A stretch of 64,000 bases of DNA from Bin87 sp034423115 (lineage in GTDB: Bacteria > Chloroflexota > Dehalococcoidia > Lucifugimonadales > UBA3495). Positions 1 to 7,587 of the stretch are shown piece after piece. Position numbers and translations under genes: made by a program. The notes under the pieces are model-generated. The model saw only the letters and a list, made by a program, of their open reading frames with translations. It had not been told where the DNA came from and ran no database searches. How positions within the stretch are numbered: the stretch's first letter is position 1; every line of letters begins with the position of its first letter. The DNA is taken from NCBI GenBank assembly GCA_034423115.1, contig DAOUJD010000044.1, forward strand, positions 1 through 64,000, read 5' to 3'.

Positions 1-213
1 GGCCGTGCCGCAGTGCGTTCGGCACTCTACATGGCCACCGTGGTCGCCACCCGATTCAACCCCGCCATCAAGACCTTCTACCGACGTCTCCGCGACGCCG
101 GTAAACCCGGCAAGGTCGCCCTCACCGCCTGTATGCGCAAACTCCTTACCATGCTCAACGCCATCGCCCGGGACCGCCAACCCTGGCAGCACACTCCTCA
201 AACCTCACCTTGA
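1..213 (+). CDS. IS110-family transposase, C-terminal fragment (cut by window edge)
   Basis: The open frame enters from the left edge and ends at TGA 211-213, giving the last 70 residues of a transposase. The pattern G-R-A-A-V-R-S-A-L-Y-M-A, followed by NPAIK, FYRRL, GKPGKVAL and MRKLL, is the characteristic C-terminus of IS110/IS116/IS902 transposases (Transposase_20 domain), which cut and join DNA with a RuvC-like N-terminal domain lying outside the window. Whether the element is intact cannot be judged. No inverted repeat is expected for this family, and none is seen just after the stop. Confidence 0.85.
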   Translation, partial: GRAAVRSALYMATVVATRFNPAIKTFYRRLRDAGKPGKVALTACMRKLLTMLNAIARDRQPWQHTPQTSP

Positions 214-228
214 CACCCAATACAGTTG

Positions 229-603
229 CTACTGTTCTGGCAAAGTCCGCGAACGTATCGCCGAGTTGCTGACCGTTGAAAAGTTGCCTTCCCAATCGTT
301 TCTCGATTCCACAGTACGCAGCATGAAGTGCGGTCGGTCGGCTACGTCCATGTCGGCTATCCGGAATAATATCAACCCTGGGGGTGCGCCGGCGCCGCGC
401 AAAAAGATAAGCTCACCGAAATCCTTCTTGTCGAAGGTGACCAGTATGCGAGACTCCCGGGAGGCCAAATGCAACACATCCCGATCTATCAGGCCCGGCT
501 GATATTCGGATACGGAGAGGACATCGTGGCCGGCGACTCGCAGCAGGGCAACAACCTCGTCAGGTATGTTCTCGTCAGCGCAAAGTCGGAGAGGCATCCA
601 CAC
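229..603 (-). CDS. DUF5615 PIN-like toxin-type protein
   Basis: This 124-residue protein begins with the pattern LRLCADENIPDEVV and has a central LVTFDKKDFGELIF stretch. Both are hallmarks of the DUF5615 (PIN-like) family, whose conserved acidic residues (D and E near the N-terminus, the D of TFDKKDF) resemble the metal site of PIN-domain RNases. It lies 18 bp downstream of a DUF433 gene on the same strand. This is the usual gene order for DUF433-DUF5615 pairs, which are treated as toxin-antitoxin-like modules. Nuclease activity is inferred from the family only. Neighbouring transposase remnants fit an accessory region. Confidence 0.8.
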   Translation of the reverse strand: MWMPLRLCADENIPDEVVALLRVAGHDVLSVSEYQPGLIDRDVLHLASRESRILVTFDKKDFGELIFLRGAGAPPGLILFRIADMDVADRPHFMLRTVESRNDWEGNFSTVSNSAIRSRTLPEQ

Positions 604-621
604 ACCAGCGAATATTCTTGA

Positions 622-888
622 TTAGCCGTCTGGATGTTCGAAATCGACGCCTGCTATCCAGGCGTCGATTTCCGACGTTATGGGCGGTTCCAGGGATTCG
701 CTGGCGTAGCGCAGGCAGGCGCGGACATCATCGGAACAGATATGCGAGTAATTGGTCAGCAGGTACTCTTCAGTGGCTCCGGATGCCATCATTTCCAAAA
801 TGAGCGCTACGGACAACCTAGTCCCCTTGATGCGCGGGCGCCCGCCCACTACTCCGGGAGTGCAGACAATGCGTTCTTGCCAATCCAT
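622..888 (-). CDS. DUF433 antitoxin-like protein
   Basis: The 88-residue product starts MDWQERI and carries the DUF433 core pattern GGRPRIKGTRLSV. This is a winged-helix-like small domain found beside DUF5615 PIN-like proteins, where it is thought to be the antitoxin and DNA-binding partner. I chose the ATG at 888 over an in-frame start at 927 because GGGAG and TAGGA stretches lie just upstream of it and because family members begin close to the D-W-x-x-R-I segment. The gene is transcribed ahead of the DUF5615 gene with an 18-bp gap. Confidence 0.8.
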   Translation of the reverse strand: MDWQERIVCTPGVVGGRPRIKGTRLSVALILEMMASGATEEYLLTNYSHICSDDVRACLRYASESLEPPITSEIDAWIAGVDFEHPDG

Positions 889-942
889 GATTCCTACTCT
901 CCCGAAACGATAAATCGATTCTACCATCGAGGATGTTTGGGT

Positions 943-1851
943 TCAATTAAGCACCAGCACCGCTCCTGCGACGACCACCCATGCGGCTATCGACAGCAGC
1001 AGGGGAACGTCCCGCAGCATCAGCATCTCCGGCGACTCCGCGTCCCGGCTGTTGTTCAGCAGGTACAGATACCTGAACAGCCCGAAGATCACCAGCGGCA
1101 CGGTCAGCAGCATGGTGTTGTTTTCCGGCAGGTTGTCAGCCTCCACGGCGTATAGCGTGTAGCTCACCAGCGCGGCCGTCGCCGAGAGGACCAGCAGTTG
1201 CCCGCCCACCGGCGGCCCGTAGTGCTGCAGGGTGGCCCGTTGCGCGTCCGGGTCGGGCCCGGCCAGCCGCGCTTCGGCGTACCGCCGGCCGATCACGATG
1301 AACAGCGCCCCGGCCGCCGTAACCGCATAGAGCCACGGAGACGGCGCCGCGCCCACGGCCACCGCGCCGGCCACCGCCCGCAGCACGTAACCGGCGGCCA
1401 CGATCATCACGTCCACCAGCGCCACCGATTTCAGCCTCAGCGAGTACCCGACGTTCAACACCAGGTACACGACCCCGATGATCGCTAACACCCGGTACGG
1501 ATCATCGGATATCGCGTACAGGCACCCCATGCCGATCACCGCCAATGCGACGCACGCCACCACGGCCAACGGCAGCGACACGTCCCCGGATGCGATCGGA
1601 CGGTTGCGCTTGGTGGGATGCTCACGGTCTGCATCGCGGTCGGCGCAGTCGTTGAGAATGTAAACCGCCGACGATAGCGCGCAGAACCCGGCGAACAGTA
1701 TCCCCAACCGTGGACCGTAGGGTAGCAGCGTCCCCAGATCGCCGGCCGACCACACCAGGTCCACCGCGAACATCAGCGGCAGGAAAACCAGCACGTTTTT
1801 GACCCACTGCCGCGGTCGTGCCGTCCTGATCAGTCCGGCGATGGCGTTCAT
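943..1851 (-). CDS. ubiA: decaprenyl-phosphate phosphoribosyltransferase (UbiA superfamily)
   Basis: A 302-residue polytopic membrane protein of the UbiA prenyltransferase superfamily. The first Asp-rich motif N67-D68-x2-D71-x3-D75 lies in a loop after the second membrane segment, and an LVDVMIVAAGYVLR segment fits the second half of the active site. The N-terminus (RPRQWVKNVLVFLPL) and the whole sequence resemble Rv3806c-type DPPR synthases, which transfer 5-phosphoribose from PRPP to decaprenyl phosphate to make the precursor of decaprenyl-phosphoarabinose. The start overlaps the stop of the upstream flippase-like gene by 4 bp, so the two are probably translationally coupled. The exact polyprenyl substrate is inferred. 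Confidence 0.8.
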   Translation of the reverse strand: MNAIAGLIRTARPRQWVKNVLVFLPLMFAVDLVWSAGDLGTLLPYGPRLGILFAGFCALSSAVYILNDCADRDADREHPTKRNRPIASGDVSLPLAVVACVALAVIGMGCLYAISDDPYRVLAIIGVVYLVLNVGYSLRLKSVALVDVMIVAAGYVLRAVAGAVAVGAAPSPWLYAVTAAGALFIVIGRRYAEARLAGPDPDAQRATLQHYGPPVGGQLLVLSATAALVSYTLYAVEADNLPENNTMLLTVPLVIFGLFRYLYLLNNSRDAESPEMLMLRDVPLLLSIAAWVVVAGAVLVLN

Positions 1852-2813
1852 CGATTATCGGGCGACAATTCCGGCGACGCATCTGCCAGAATGGCGGGAG
1901 GTTCGGACCGGCTGATCCAAAGCCACGCCAGCAGTCCGATCATCACCGCGAACCACAGGGTTGCCAACCGTGTTAGCAACGTGGCCAGCGCCGCCTGCGG
2001 GGCCTCCAGCCCCGACTGCCGCAGCAGCGCGACCATGCTACCCTCGAATCCCACCAGGCCGCCGGGCAGCGCGGTTATCGCGCCCACCAGGGCCGCCGCC
2101 GCCGAAATCGGTATCGCAATCAGCGCTGAAATCTGTTCGCCCATCCCGGCGACGATGATCCACAGCGCCAAGCCTTCCGCCGCCCACGCCAGCGCCCCCA
2201 GGATCACGGCGGATGCCAACATCGGCGGCGTCATCAACCTTCCTAGACCTTCGTGGGAATTCTCCAACGGTTCCTGCCACCGCCTCAGTACGGGCAGCCG
2301 AAGCGCAATACTGCCCAACCGCGAGGCTGCCAACACGCCGACAATCATCACCGCCGCCAGGATTCCCGCAACTACCAACGCCACCGTGGTCGGCAGCAAC
2401 GCGACCCCCATCAGCCCCAAAAGCCCAACCGACACCACGTCGGTCAACCGCTCCATGACCACCGCCGGCGCGGAGGTGGACACCGGCACACCGGCCCGCC
2501 GGCTCAGCCACACGCTCTTGAGCAACTCCCCCGCTTTTCCCGGCGTGATGGACAACGCCAGACCCGCCGCGAAAACCGACACGCTCACCGTCCACGGCAC
2601 CCGAATCCCCAACGCCCGGAGATACATCAACCACCGCAGGTAACGCAGCGCGTAGTTGATCATGGCTAACCCCAGGGCCGCCGCGAACGCCGCAAATAGG
2701 GCCGGCGAATCCACCAACAGCCCGCTGACCTCGTGCAGGTCGCCGTACACCAGCAGCCCGGCGAACGCCGCGACGGTAAGGAGCAGCAGGATCAGCCAGG
2801 CGCGTCCGCTCAA
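1848..2813 (-). CDS. lysylphosphatidylglycerol synthase TM / flippase-like membrane protein (UPF0104)
   Basis: A 321-residue protein with about eight hydrophobic segments. Signature stretches are an LRYLRW-like motif after the second segment, the FAAGLALSITPGKAGELLKSVWL motif region, and a late TALPGGLVGFEGS segment, all typical of the LPG_synthase_TM/AglD-like family. These proteins are implicated in handling lipid-linked substrates at the membrane; no catalytic domain is fused here. It overlaps larB upstream and the phosphoribosyltransferase downstream by 4 bp each, so it belongs to the same operon. A role in moving the product of the neighbouring prenyl-phosphate enzyme is plausible but inferred. 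Confidence 0.75.
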   Translation of the reverse strand: MSGRAWLILLLLTVAAFAGLLVYGDLHEVSGLLVDSPALFAAFAAALGLAMINYALRYLRWLMYLRALGIRVPWTVSVSVFAAGLALSITPGKAGELLKSVWLSRRAGVPVSTSAPAVVMERLTDVVSVGLLGLMGVALLPTTVALVVAGILAAVMIVGVLAASRLGSIALRLPVLRRWQEPLENSHEGLGRLMTPPMLASAVILGALAWAAEGLALWIIVAGMGEQISALIAIPISAAAALVGAITALPGGLVGFEGSMVALLRQSGLEAPQAALATLLTRLATLWFAVMIGLLAWLWISRSEPPAILADASPELSPDNR

Positions 2814-3601
2814 TCCGCCCCCGGACTGCTGGCCTCTGAGTCAACCGCCCCGGACATCGCGCAAATCTGCGCCGCCAGGTAGCCCGCCCCAAATCCGTTG
2901 TCGATGTTCACCACGCCGACGCCCGGAGCGCACGCGTTCAACATCCCCAGCAGCGCCGCCAGCCCCTCGAAGCTGGCTCCGTAGCCCACGCTGGTCGGCA
3001 CCGCGATCACGGGCGCGGAAACCAGCCCGGACACTACGCTGGCCAAGGCGGCTTCCATTCCCGCCACCACCACGATCACCCGCGCCGACTGCAATTGTTC
3101 CAGCCCGTCCAGCAGCCGGTGCAGTCCCGCGACCCCCACGTCGTTGCGGCGTTTGGCGCGGCAGCCCATCAACTCCGCCGTTACCGCCGCCTCTTCCGCA
3201 ACCGCCAGGTCGGCGGTGCCGGCCGTCACGATCAGCAGCCCGCCATACCGAGGCGCAACAGGCTCGTCGGCGGGGACGACGATGCACCGAGCCAGTTCTT
3301 CATACTCCGCCGCCGGCACGACGGCCGATACTCGCTGATACGATTCCGGTGAGGCCCGCGTGACCAGCACCGGGTGCCCACGGCCCACCATTTCCGGCAC
3401 GATGCCGGCGATTTGCTCCGGCGTTTTCCCCTCGCCCAACACCACCTCCGGCCATCCGGTGCGTAGCGGGCGGTGATGGTCCAGGCGAGCGTAGCCCAGG
3501 TCCTGGTACGGCAAATCGCGCAGCGCCGAGGCCGCGTCGGCCACTGGGATCCTGCCGTCCCGAACTCCCGTCAACAGGGCCATGAGCGAGGCTTGGTCCA
3601 T
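2810..3601 (-). CDS. larB: nickel pincer cofactor biosynthesis protein LarB
   Basis: A 263-residue protein with the N-terminal helical segment of LarB (DLPYQDLGYARLDHHR, then WPEVVLGEGKTPEQI) and a C-terminal AIR-carboxylase/PurE-like Rossmann domain (LLIVTAGTADLAVAEEA, VIVVVAGMEAALASV, PVIAVPTSVGYG). LarB carboxylates and hydrolyses nicotinic acid adenine dinucleotide, the first step to the nickel-pincer cofactor of lactate racemase and related enzymes. larC and larE are not nearby. It starts at 3601, only 3 bp after the stop of the upstream membrane protein gene, and overlaps the next gene by 4 bp. Confidence 0.88.
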   Translation of the reverse strand: MDQASLMALLTGVRDGRIPVADAASALRDLPYQDLGYARLDHHRPLRTGWPEVVLGEGKTPEQIAGIVPEMVGRGHPVLVTRASPESYQRVSAVVPAAEYEELARCIVVPADEPVAPRYGGLLIVTAGTADLAVAEEAAVTAELMGCRAKRRNDVGVAGLHRLLDGLEQLQSARVIVVVAGMEAALASVVSGLVSAPVIAVPTSVGYGASFEGLAALLGMLNACAPGVGVVNIDNGFGAGYLAAQICAMSGAVDSEASSPGAD

Positions 3602-3604
3602 GAC

Positions 3605-3985
3605 TCAGCCGGATTCGGACGCCGTAATAGCCGCCGCGGATTGAGTTTTCATCAGCCGGTACAGGCCCCCCAGCGTGCTCATGCCGGCCACGTACGCCGA
3701 AAACACCGCCACCGCGATCCAGGTCAGGATGATGAACCGCCCGGGGATCGGCGCGGCCAGCGTGATAATGACGGCTATCACCACCAGTATTGCCGCCGAA
3801 GCCGCTCCCACCGCGGAGCCGAATATCGCCGCGGTCAGCAAAGGCGTGTGGTTGCCCACGGTGATGGACCTGATCCCAAAATACGCGCCCAGAAATGGGC
3901 CAAATGGCGCCAGTAGCACTTGGGCGATCGGGATGATTGTGCACACCAACATCACGGCCAGCGCGGTGAGAATCCCTTTAGCCAT
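3605..3985 (-). CDS. hypothetical membrane protein, first gene of the larB operon
   Basis: A 126-residue protein with three or four hydrophobic segments (about residues 5-27, 45-80 and 86-108) and a short polar C-terminus. I do not recognise a family. It begins with MAKGILTALAVML and contains a LLAPFGPFLGAYFG turn between the first two membrane segments. It is followed after 3 bp by larB on the same strand and is probably the promoter-proximal gene of the operon. The intergenic region to the divergent thioesterase gene contains a TATACT hexamer (4039-4044, reverse strand) that could be its -10 box. Confidence 0.6.
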   Translation of the reverse strand: MAKGILTALAVMLVCTIIPIAQVLLAPFGPFLGAYFGIRSITVGNHTPLLTAAIFGSAVGAASAAILVVIAVIITLAAPIPGRFIILTWIAVAVFSAYVAGMSTLGGLYRLMKTQSAAAITASESG

Positions 3986-4080
3986 GCTGCGACCGGCGAG
4001 TTGGGACTGGTGTCGAAATCGAGAACATTCGAATGGTCAGTATAGCCGGCATCGGCCCGCGACGCTTTCGGGATTCAGAT

Positions 4081-4086
4081 TATAAT
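4081..4086 (+). promoter_or_regulatory. candidate -10 box upstream of the hotdog thioesterase gene
   Basis: A consensus TATAAT hexamer sits 43 bp before the thioesterase ATG in the divergent intergenic region 3986-4129. No convincing -35 hexamer is seen 17 bp upstream, so the assignment rests on the -10 alone. Confidence 0.35.
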
Positions 4087-4129
4087 TCCCGCGCAATCAG
4101 TGCGCTTACTTTGGTATTGAGAGGGAAAC

Positions 4130-4564
4130 ATGACTCAACAGGGATCATCGCCGTCAACCGAGCAGGACGGCCCGTTCGCAGAATTGCTGGGAATTCGGCC
4201 CGGTATATCGGAGGACGGCGTCGGCACCGCCTTCATGACGGTGGCAGACCGCCATCGCCAACGGGCCGGAGCCGTGCAGGGCGGGATCCTGGTGGCCTTG
4301 GCCGATTACGCGTTTTTCCGCGCCTGCCGGTCCTTGTTGAATGAGGGAGAGCACGCGGTCACCATCGAGTTGAAACTGAACTTCATCGCCCCGGCGAGGG
4401 AAGGCGAACTCACCGCCCGCAGCAGCATCATCAGCCGCGGGGGCCGCATCATCGTGGGCGATATGCAAATCACCGGCCCCAACGATCAACTGATCGCCAC
4501 CGGCGTCGGCACCTACATGACCGTATACGACCGCCGGACGAATCCCAGGTCGGACGGGGCGTAG
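4130..4564 (+). CDS. PaaI-type hotdog-fold thioesterase
   Basis: A 144-residue protein with the PaaI/4HBT hotdog pattern: H-Q-R-A-G-A-V-Q-G-G-I-L-V-A-L-A-D-Y-A near residues 43-61, followed by LNFIAPAREGEL and an MQITGPNDQLIATGVGTYM C-terminal strand. In this family the glycine-rich turn and the acidic residue of the long helix position the acyl-CoA thioester for hydrolysis. The acyl substrate cannot be told from sequence. A GAGAGGGAAAC stretch supplies the ribosome binding site for the ATG at 4130. The gene is divergent from the larB operon. Confidence 0.82.
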   Translation: MTQQGSSPSTEQDGPFAELLGIRPGISEDGVGTAFMTVADRHRQRAGAVQGGILVALADYAFFRACRSLLNEGEHAVTIELKLNFIAPAREGELTARSSIISRGGRIIVGDMQITGPNDQLIATGVGTYMTVYDRRTNPRSDGA

Positions 4565-4671
4565 TAGTCGGGGATGCCGGATCGCTCAGGCCATTCACTT
4601 CACACGTTGGCGCGCCATTTGCCCGCGCTGGCTCCGGCGAAAAGCGTCGCAATGAGCTAGGTTCGGGCGCG

Positions 4672-5880
4672 TTTTCGCGCCTCACGCGTACCCACTTTGA
4701 GTTGAGGGGTTGAAAAAGGTCGGTCTCTCCGGGTAAGGAACGGGTTAGCAATCACCGTTCCATCAGGGGAGGCCGACCATGCCATGGTATCACCGCATCA
4801 TTACCTTTCTGAACCACTCGTTGCCCCAATTGCGTGCCACTCGTCGCACCAATCTGGCCCTGCTCACCGTGGCCATCCTGGAGCGGCGTGCCCTGGCCAT
4901 ATCGGTGTTGGTGCGGGCCTGGCACATCCAGTTGCCCTATTCCCACCATCAGCGTAAGAAACGGCTCTTTCGCTTTCTGTCCAACGTTGGTTTTGACACC
5001 GTGGCGGTGCAGACGGGGTTGTTGGGACCCATCTGTCAGGCGGCCCGGTTGCGGGGACTGACCCCGATCATGATCGACTGGTCTGACTTGGGTCAGGGCC
5101 GTAATGGTCTGTTTGCTGCGGTGTGTTTTCGAGGTCGGGGTCTGCCCCTGCTCAGTTGGGTGTCCACGCCGAACGAGTTGGACCCGTCCCAGAACCGGGT
5201 GGAGGAGTTCTTCCTGCGTCGACTGCTGTACCACCTGCCCGCCACCATCCGGCCTCTGCTGCTGGCCGACCGCGGTTTTGGACGGGCCAGCTTGATCCGC
5301 TTCCTGCAATCCGCCTCTGGCGGACCACACCACACCAGCTACACAGTGGACTACGTGATCCGTCTCAGGGGCGACGTGGTGGTCCACAGCGCCCACTATC
5401 GTGGTCGATTGCGGAACTACGCCCTGCGCAAGGGCCGTATCCTGTTCTGGCCGCAAACCCTCTATCGCTCCGACGGCGCCGCGGTGATCAATCTGGTGCT
5501 CTACTGGGCCCGGGGCCATCGCGAGCCTTGGTACCTGGCCACGTCGCTGACGGACCCTCGTAAAGCGGTGCGGATGTATCGACGGCGGATGCAGCCGGAG
5601 CAGTATTTCAAGGACGGCAAGCAACGCTTCGGTATGGACCGGAGCACGGTGACCACCACCGACCGGCTGCAGCGGTTACTGGTCGGTCTGCTGCTGGCCT
5701 GTTGCCTGCTGATACTGATGGGCATGCGAGCATCGCCAACCTTCCGACGGCAGGTCTGCTCCCGTGGAAAGCTGGGCATACTCCACCTGGGCTACGAATA
5801 CTACCTCGCCAACCCCGACCCGCCCACTAACCTTTTCGCCATTCAACGCAACCAAACCGGGTACGCGTGAGGTTTTCGCG
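4672..5880 (+). mobile_element. complete IS4-like insertion sequence with TSD
   Basis: The element spans 4680-5872 (1193 bp). It is bounded by perfect 14-bp inverted repeats CCTCACGCGTACCC (4680-4693) and its reverse complement at 5859-5872, with a weaker continuation inward. An 8-bp direct repeat TTTTCGCG flanks it at 4672-4679 and 5873-5880, consistent with a target site duplication. The single transposase gene is intact and its stop codon lies inside the right inverted repeat. Intact ends and identical target repeats suggest a recent insertion. Confidence 0.9.
4779..5870 (+). CDS. IS4-type DDE transposase
   Basis: A 363-residue DDE transposase. The likely catalytic triad is D100 (in MIDWSD), D164 (in LLADRGF) and E274 (in MQPEQYFKDGK); the Y-R-R-R-M-x2-E-x5-D-x-K arrangement is the IS4-family C-terminal signature. 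It would excise and insert the surrounding element by cut-and-paste. The ATG at 4779 follows an AGGGGAGG ribosome binding site. The subgroup within IS4 is not assigned; the 8-bp target duplication seen here should help a curated comparison. A large antisense frame over the gene is a coding shadow. Confidence 0.9.
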   Translation: MPWYHRIITFLNHSLPQLRATRRTNLALLTVAILERRALAISVLVRAWHIQLPYSHHQRKKRLFRFLSNVGFDTVAVQTGLLGPICQAARLRGLTPIMIDWSDLGQGRNGLFAAVCFRGRGLPLLSWVSTPNELDPSQNRVEEFFLRRLLYHLPATIRPLLLADRGFGRASLIRFLQSASGGPHHTSYTVDYVIRLRGDVVVHSAHYRGRLRNYALRKGRILFWPQTLYRSDGAAVINLVLYWARGHREPWYLATSLTDPRKAVRMYRRRMQPEQYFKDGKQRFGMDRSTVTTTDRLQRLLVGLLLACCLLILMGMRASPTFRRQVCSRGKLGILHLGYEYYLANPDPPTNLFAIQRNQTGYA

Positions 5881-5884
5881 CCGG

Positions 5885-5913
5885 TTGGCATTCTGCGTGC
5901 CAATGGGTATAAT
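5885..5913 (+). promoter_or_regulatory. sigma70-type promoter with overlapping palindrome, upstream of the Rrf2 gene
   Basis: TTGGCA (5885-5890) and TATAAT (5908-5913) are separated by exactly 17 bp. The -35 hexamer is the left arm of a perfect inverted repeat TTGGCA-N7-TGCCAA (5885-5903), a plausible operator for autoregulation by the Rrf2 protein encoded just downstream. The right end of the insertion element stops only 4 bp before the -35 box, so the core promoter survived the insertion but any sequence further upstream was displaced. Confidence 0.7.
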
Positions 5914-5936
5914 CGTAACCCTAAGGGAGGGTAGGT

Positions 5937-6410
5937 TTGCGCATCCCCATGAGAGTTGACTACGGCGTCCGGGCGTTGGTGGAGCTTGCCATGCGCCACG
6001 GTGAAGGGCCGGTGCCAACCTCTGCGATCGCATACCGGCAGGGCATCCCCGAATCTTATCTCGAGCGCCTGATGTCCGCGCTCAACAAGAGCGGGTTCGT
6101 TCACAGTCGCCGCGGCCCGCAGGGCGGCCACCTGCTGGCCAGGTCCCCCGATCTCATCAACCTCTACGAAATCATGCGCGAGCTTGACGGAAACGCGTCG
6201 CCCCTGGACTGCCTCACCCTGCCCACCGACTGCATGTTCGCAGACTCGTGCGCCCAGAAAGAGATTTGGCAGACCGTGGAGGAGTCCATCCAGCAGGTCC
6301 TGGAAGGCACCACGTTGGCCCACCTGGCCGTTCGCCAGTGTGCGCTGACCCATGATGCCGACGTTCGGATGGATCGATGGGAGCCGGTGTCCGGGCCCGT
6401 GCCTGCTTAG
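5937..6410 (+). CDS. Rrf2-family transcriptional regulator with three cysteines
   Basis: A 157-residue Rrf2 protein. It has an N-terminal winged helix (MRIPMRVDYGVRALVELA; recognition region IPESYLERLMSALNKSGFV; wing RRGPQGGHLLA) and a cysteine cluster C92-x6-C99-x5-C105, close to the C-x5-C-x5-C iron-sulfur ligand set of IscR. I use the TTG at 5937 rather than the ATG at 5949. It sits 6 nt after GGGAGGG and it restores the M-R-I start typical of the family. Its neighbours moeB and cysM suggest a role in cysteine or sulfur control, but iron-sulfur sensing cannot be excluded. Confidence 0.85.
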   Translation: MRIPMRVDYGVRALVELAMRHGEGPVPTSAIAYRQGIPESYLERLMSALNKSGFVHSRRGPQGGHLLARSPDLINLYEIMRELDGNASPLDCLTLPTDCMFADSCAQKEIWQTVEESIQQVLEGTTLAHLAVRQCALTHDADVRMDRWEPVSGPVPA

Positions 6411-6557
6411 CGCCACCATCTCCGGTTCAAACCACGCCGATTTGCTTGACAACAAATCCGGCCCGGCCATAAACTCGTTGCAAATGCTGCATGCGCAACC
6501 CTTGACCATCACCTGCGCCTGTCTCAACACATAGGGGACGGGCCAATTGCATTAGCG

Positions 6558-6612
6558 AAAAGCCTGTGCCCGACGGAACCGTTCAGCGGATCGGGGCGCC
6601 GGGCTTTTTTAT
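6558..6612 (+). terminator. intrinsic terminator between the Rrf2 gene and moeB
   Basis: An outer stem AAAAGCC/GGGCTTTT and an inner stem CCCGA/TCGGG enclose a CGG-rich loop, and the hairpin runs directly into six T residues (6605-6610). It would end the regulator transcript or act as an attenuator for the sulfur genes downstream. The stretch 6411-6557 before it has no recognisable gene. Confidence 0.75.
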
Positions 6613-6684
6613 TGACTGAACCGCGCCTCCCCAACCAACCCAGGTTACCGACGACTCGATCCAATTTACACGGAGGGATCCCCA

Positions 6685-7533
6685 ATGGTGCAACCCCTTA
6701 GGTTGACCCCCGACCAGGTCAAACGTTACAGCCGCCACATCATCATGCAGGATGTGGGCAGCGCGGGACAACGCAAAATGATGGAGGCCAGCGCGCTCAT
6801 CATCGGCGCCGGCGGTTTGGGCTCCCCCTCGGCGGTGTACCTGTCGTTGGCTGGCGTGGGTAGGCTGGGCATCGTCGATTTCGACGTGGTGGAGTTGTCC
6901 AACCTGCAGCGGCAGATTCTGCACCATACCCCCGACGTGGGTCGGCCGAAGGTCCAATCCGCCAAGGACAACATCCAGTCCTACAACCCCGAAGTCGAGG
7001 TGGTGCTGCATGAGACATGGCTCACTTCCGAGAACGCCTTCGACATCATCAGCCAATACGACATCGTGATCAACGGGGCGGACAATTTCGCCACCCGGTA
7101 CCTGGTCAACGACGCCTGCTACCTGCTCAACAAACCTTTGATCGACGGCAGCATCCTGATTTTCGACGGCCAGGCCACCGTGTTCCTGCCCGGTCAGGGC
7201 TGCTACCGCTGCCTGTTCCCGGCGCCGCCGCCTCCGGGCATGGTGCCGAACTGCGCCGAAGCCGGAGTGCTGGGCGCGTTGACGGGCCTGGTGGGTTCCA
7301 TCCAGGCCACCGAAGCGCTCAAGCACATACTTGATATCGGGGAAAGCCTGTCGTCCCGACTGCTCGTCATTGATGCCCTCAGCATGCAGTTCAGGGAAGT
7401 GAGGCTGCGCCGCAATCCCCAGTGCCCGCTTTGCGGCGACAATCCGACGGTGAAAGAACTGATCGATTACGAAGTTTTCTGCGGAGTGGCTGAAGTGCCG
7501 GAACCGCTGGCGGTCGCGGCCGGGGCCGTATAG
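6685..7533 (+). CDS. moeB: MoeB/ThiF-type adenylyltransferase (E1-like)
   Basis: A 282-residue E1-like enzyme that activates the C-terminal glycine of a ubiquitin-like sulfur carrier (MoaD, ThiS or CysO) by adenylation. The nucleotide-binding loop is GAGGLGS at residues 41-47, followed by D-F-D-V-V-E-L-S-N-L-Q-R-Q. Two CxxC pairs, CYRC and CPLC, form the structural zinc site, and the cysteine in VPNCAEAGVLG is at the conserved catalytic position. No rhodanese domain is fused. The gene starts after GGAGGGATCCCC and is followed after 54 bp by cysM, an arrangement seen in CysO-dependent cysteine synthesis. No carrier gene is visible here. Confidence 0.88.
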   Translation: MVQPLRLTPDQVKRYSRHIIMQDVGSAGQRKMMEASALIIGAGGLGSPSAVYLSLAGVGRLGIVDFDVVELSNLQRQILHHTPDVGRPKVQSAKDNIQSYNPEVEVVLHETWLTSENAFDIISQYDIVINGADNFATRYLVNDACYLLNKPLIDGSILIFDGQATVFLPGQGCYRCLFPAPPPPGMVPNCAEAGVLGALTGLVGSIQATEALKHILDIGESLSSRLLVIDALSMQFREVRLRRNPQCPLCGDNPTVKELIDYEVFCGVAEVPEPLAVAAGAV

Positions 7534-7587
7534 AGCCGGAACGCGCCTGAAATCAATCTTCCCGCCGCCCACGTTGAGACGCCGCTA

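Noticed and set aside
4752..5624. 290-codon antisense frame over the IS transposase
   Set aside because: It mirrors the transposase in the complementary strand, has no ribosome binding site and no recognisable motif; the plus-strand frame has the DDE signature.
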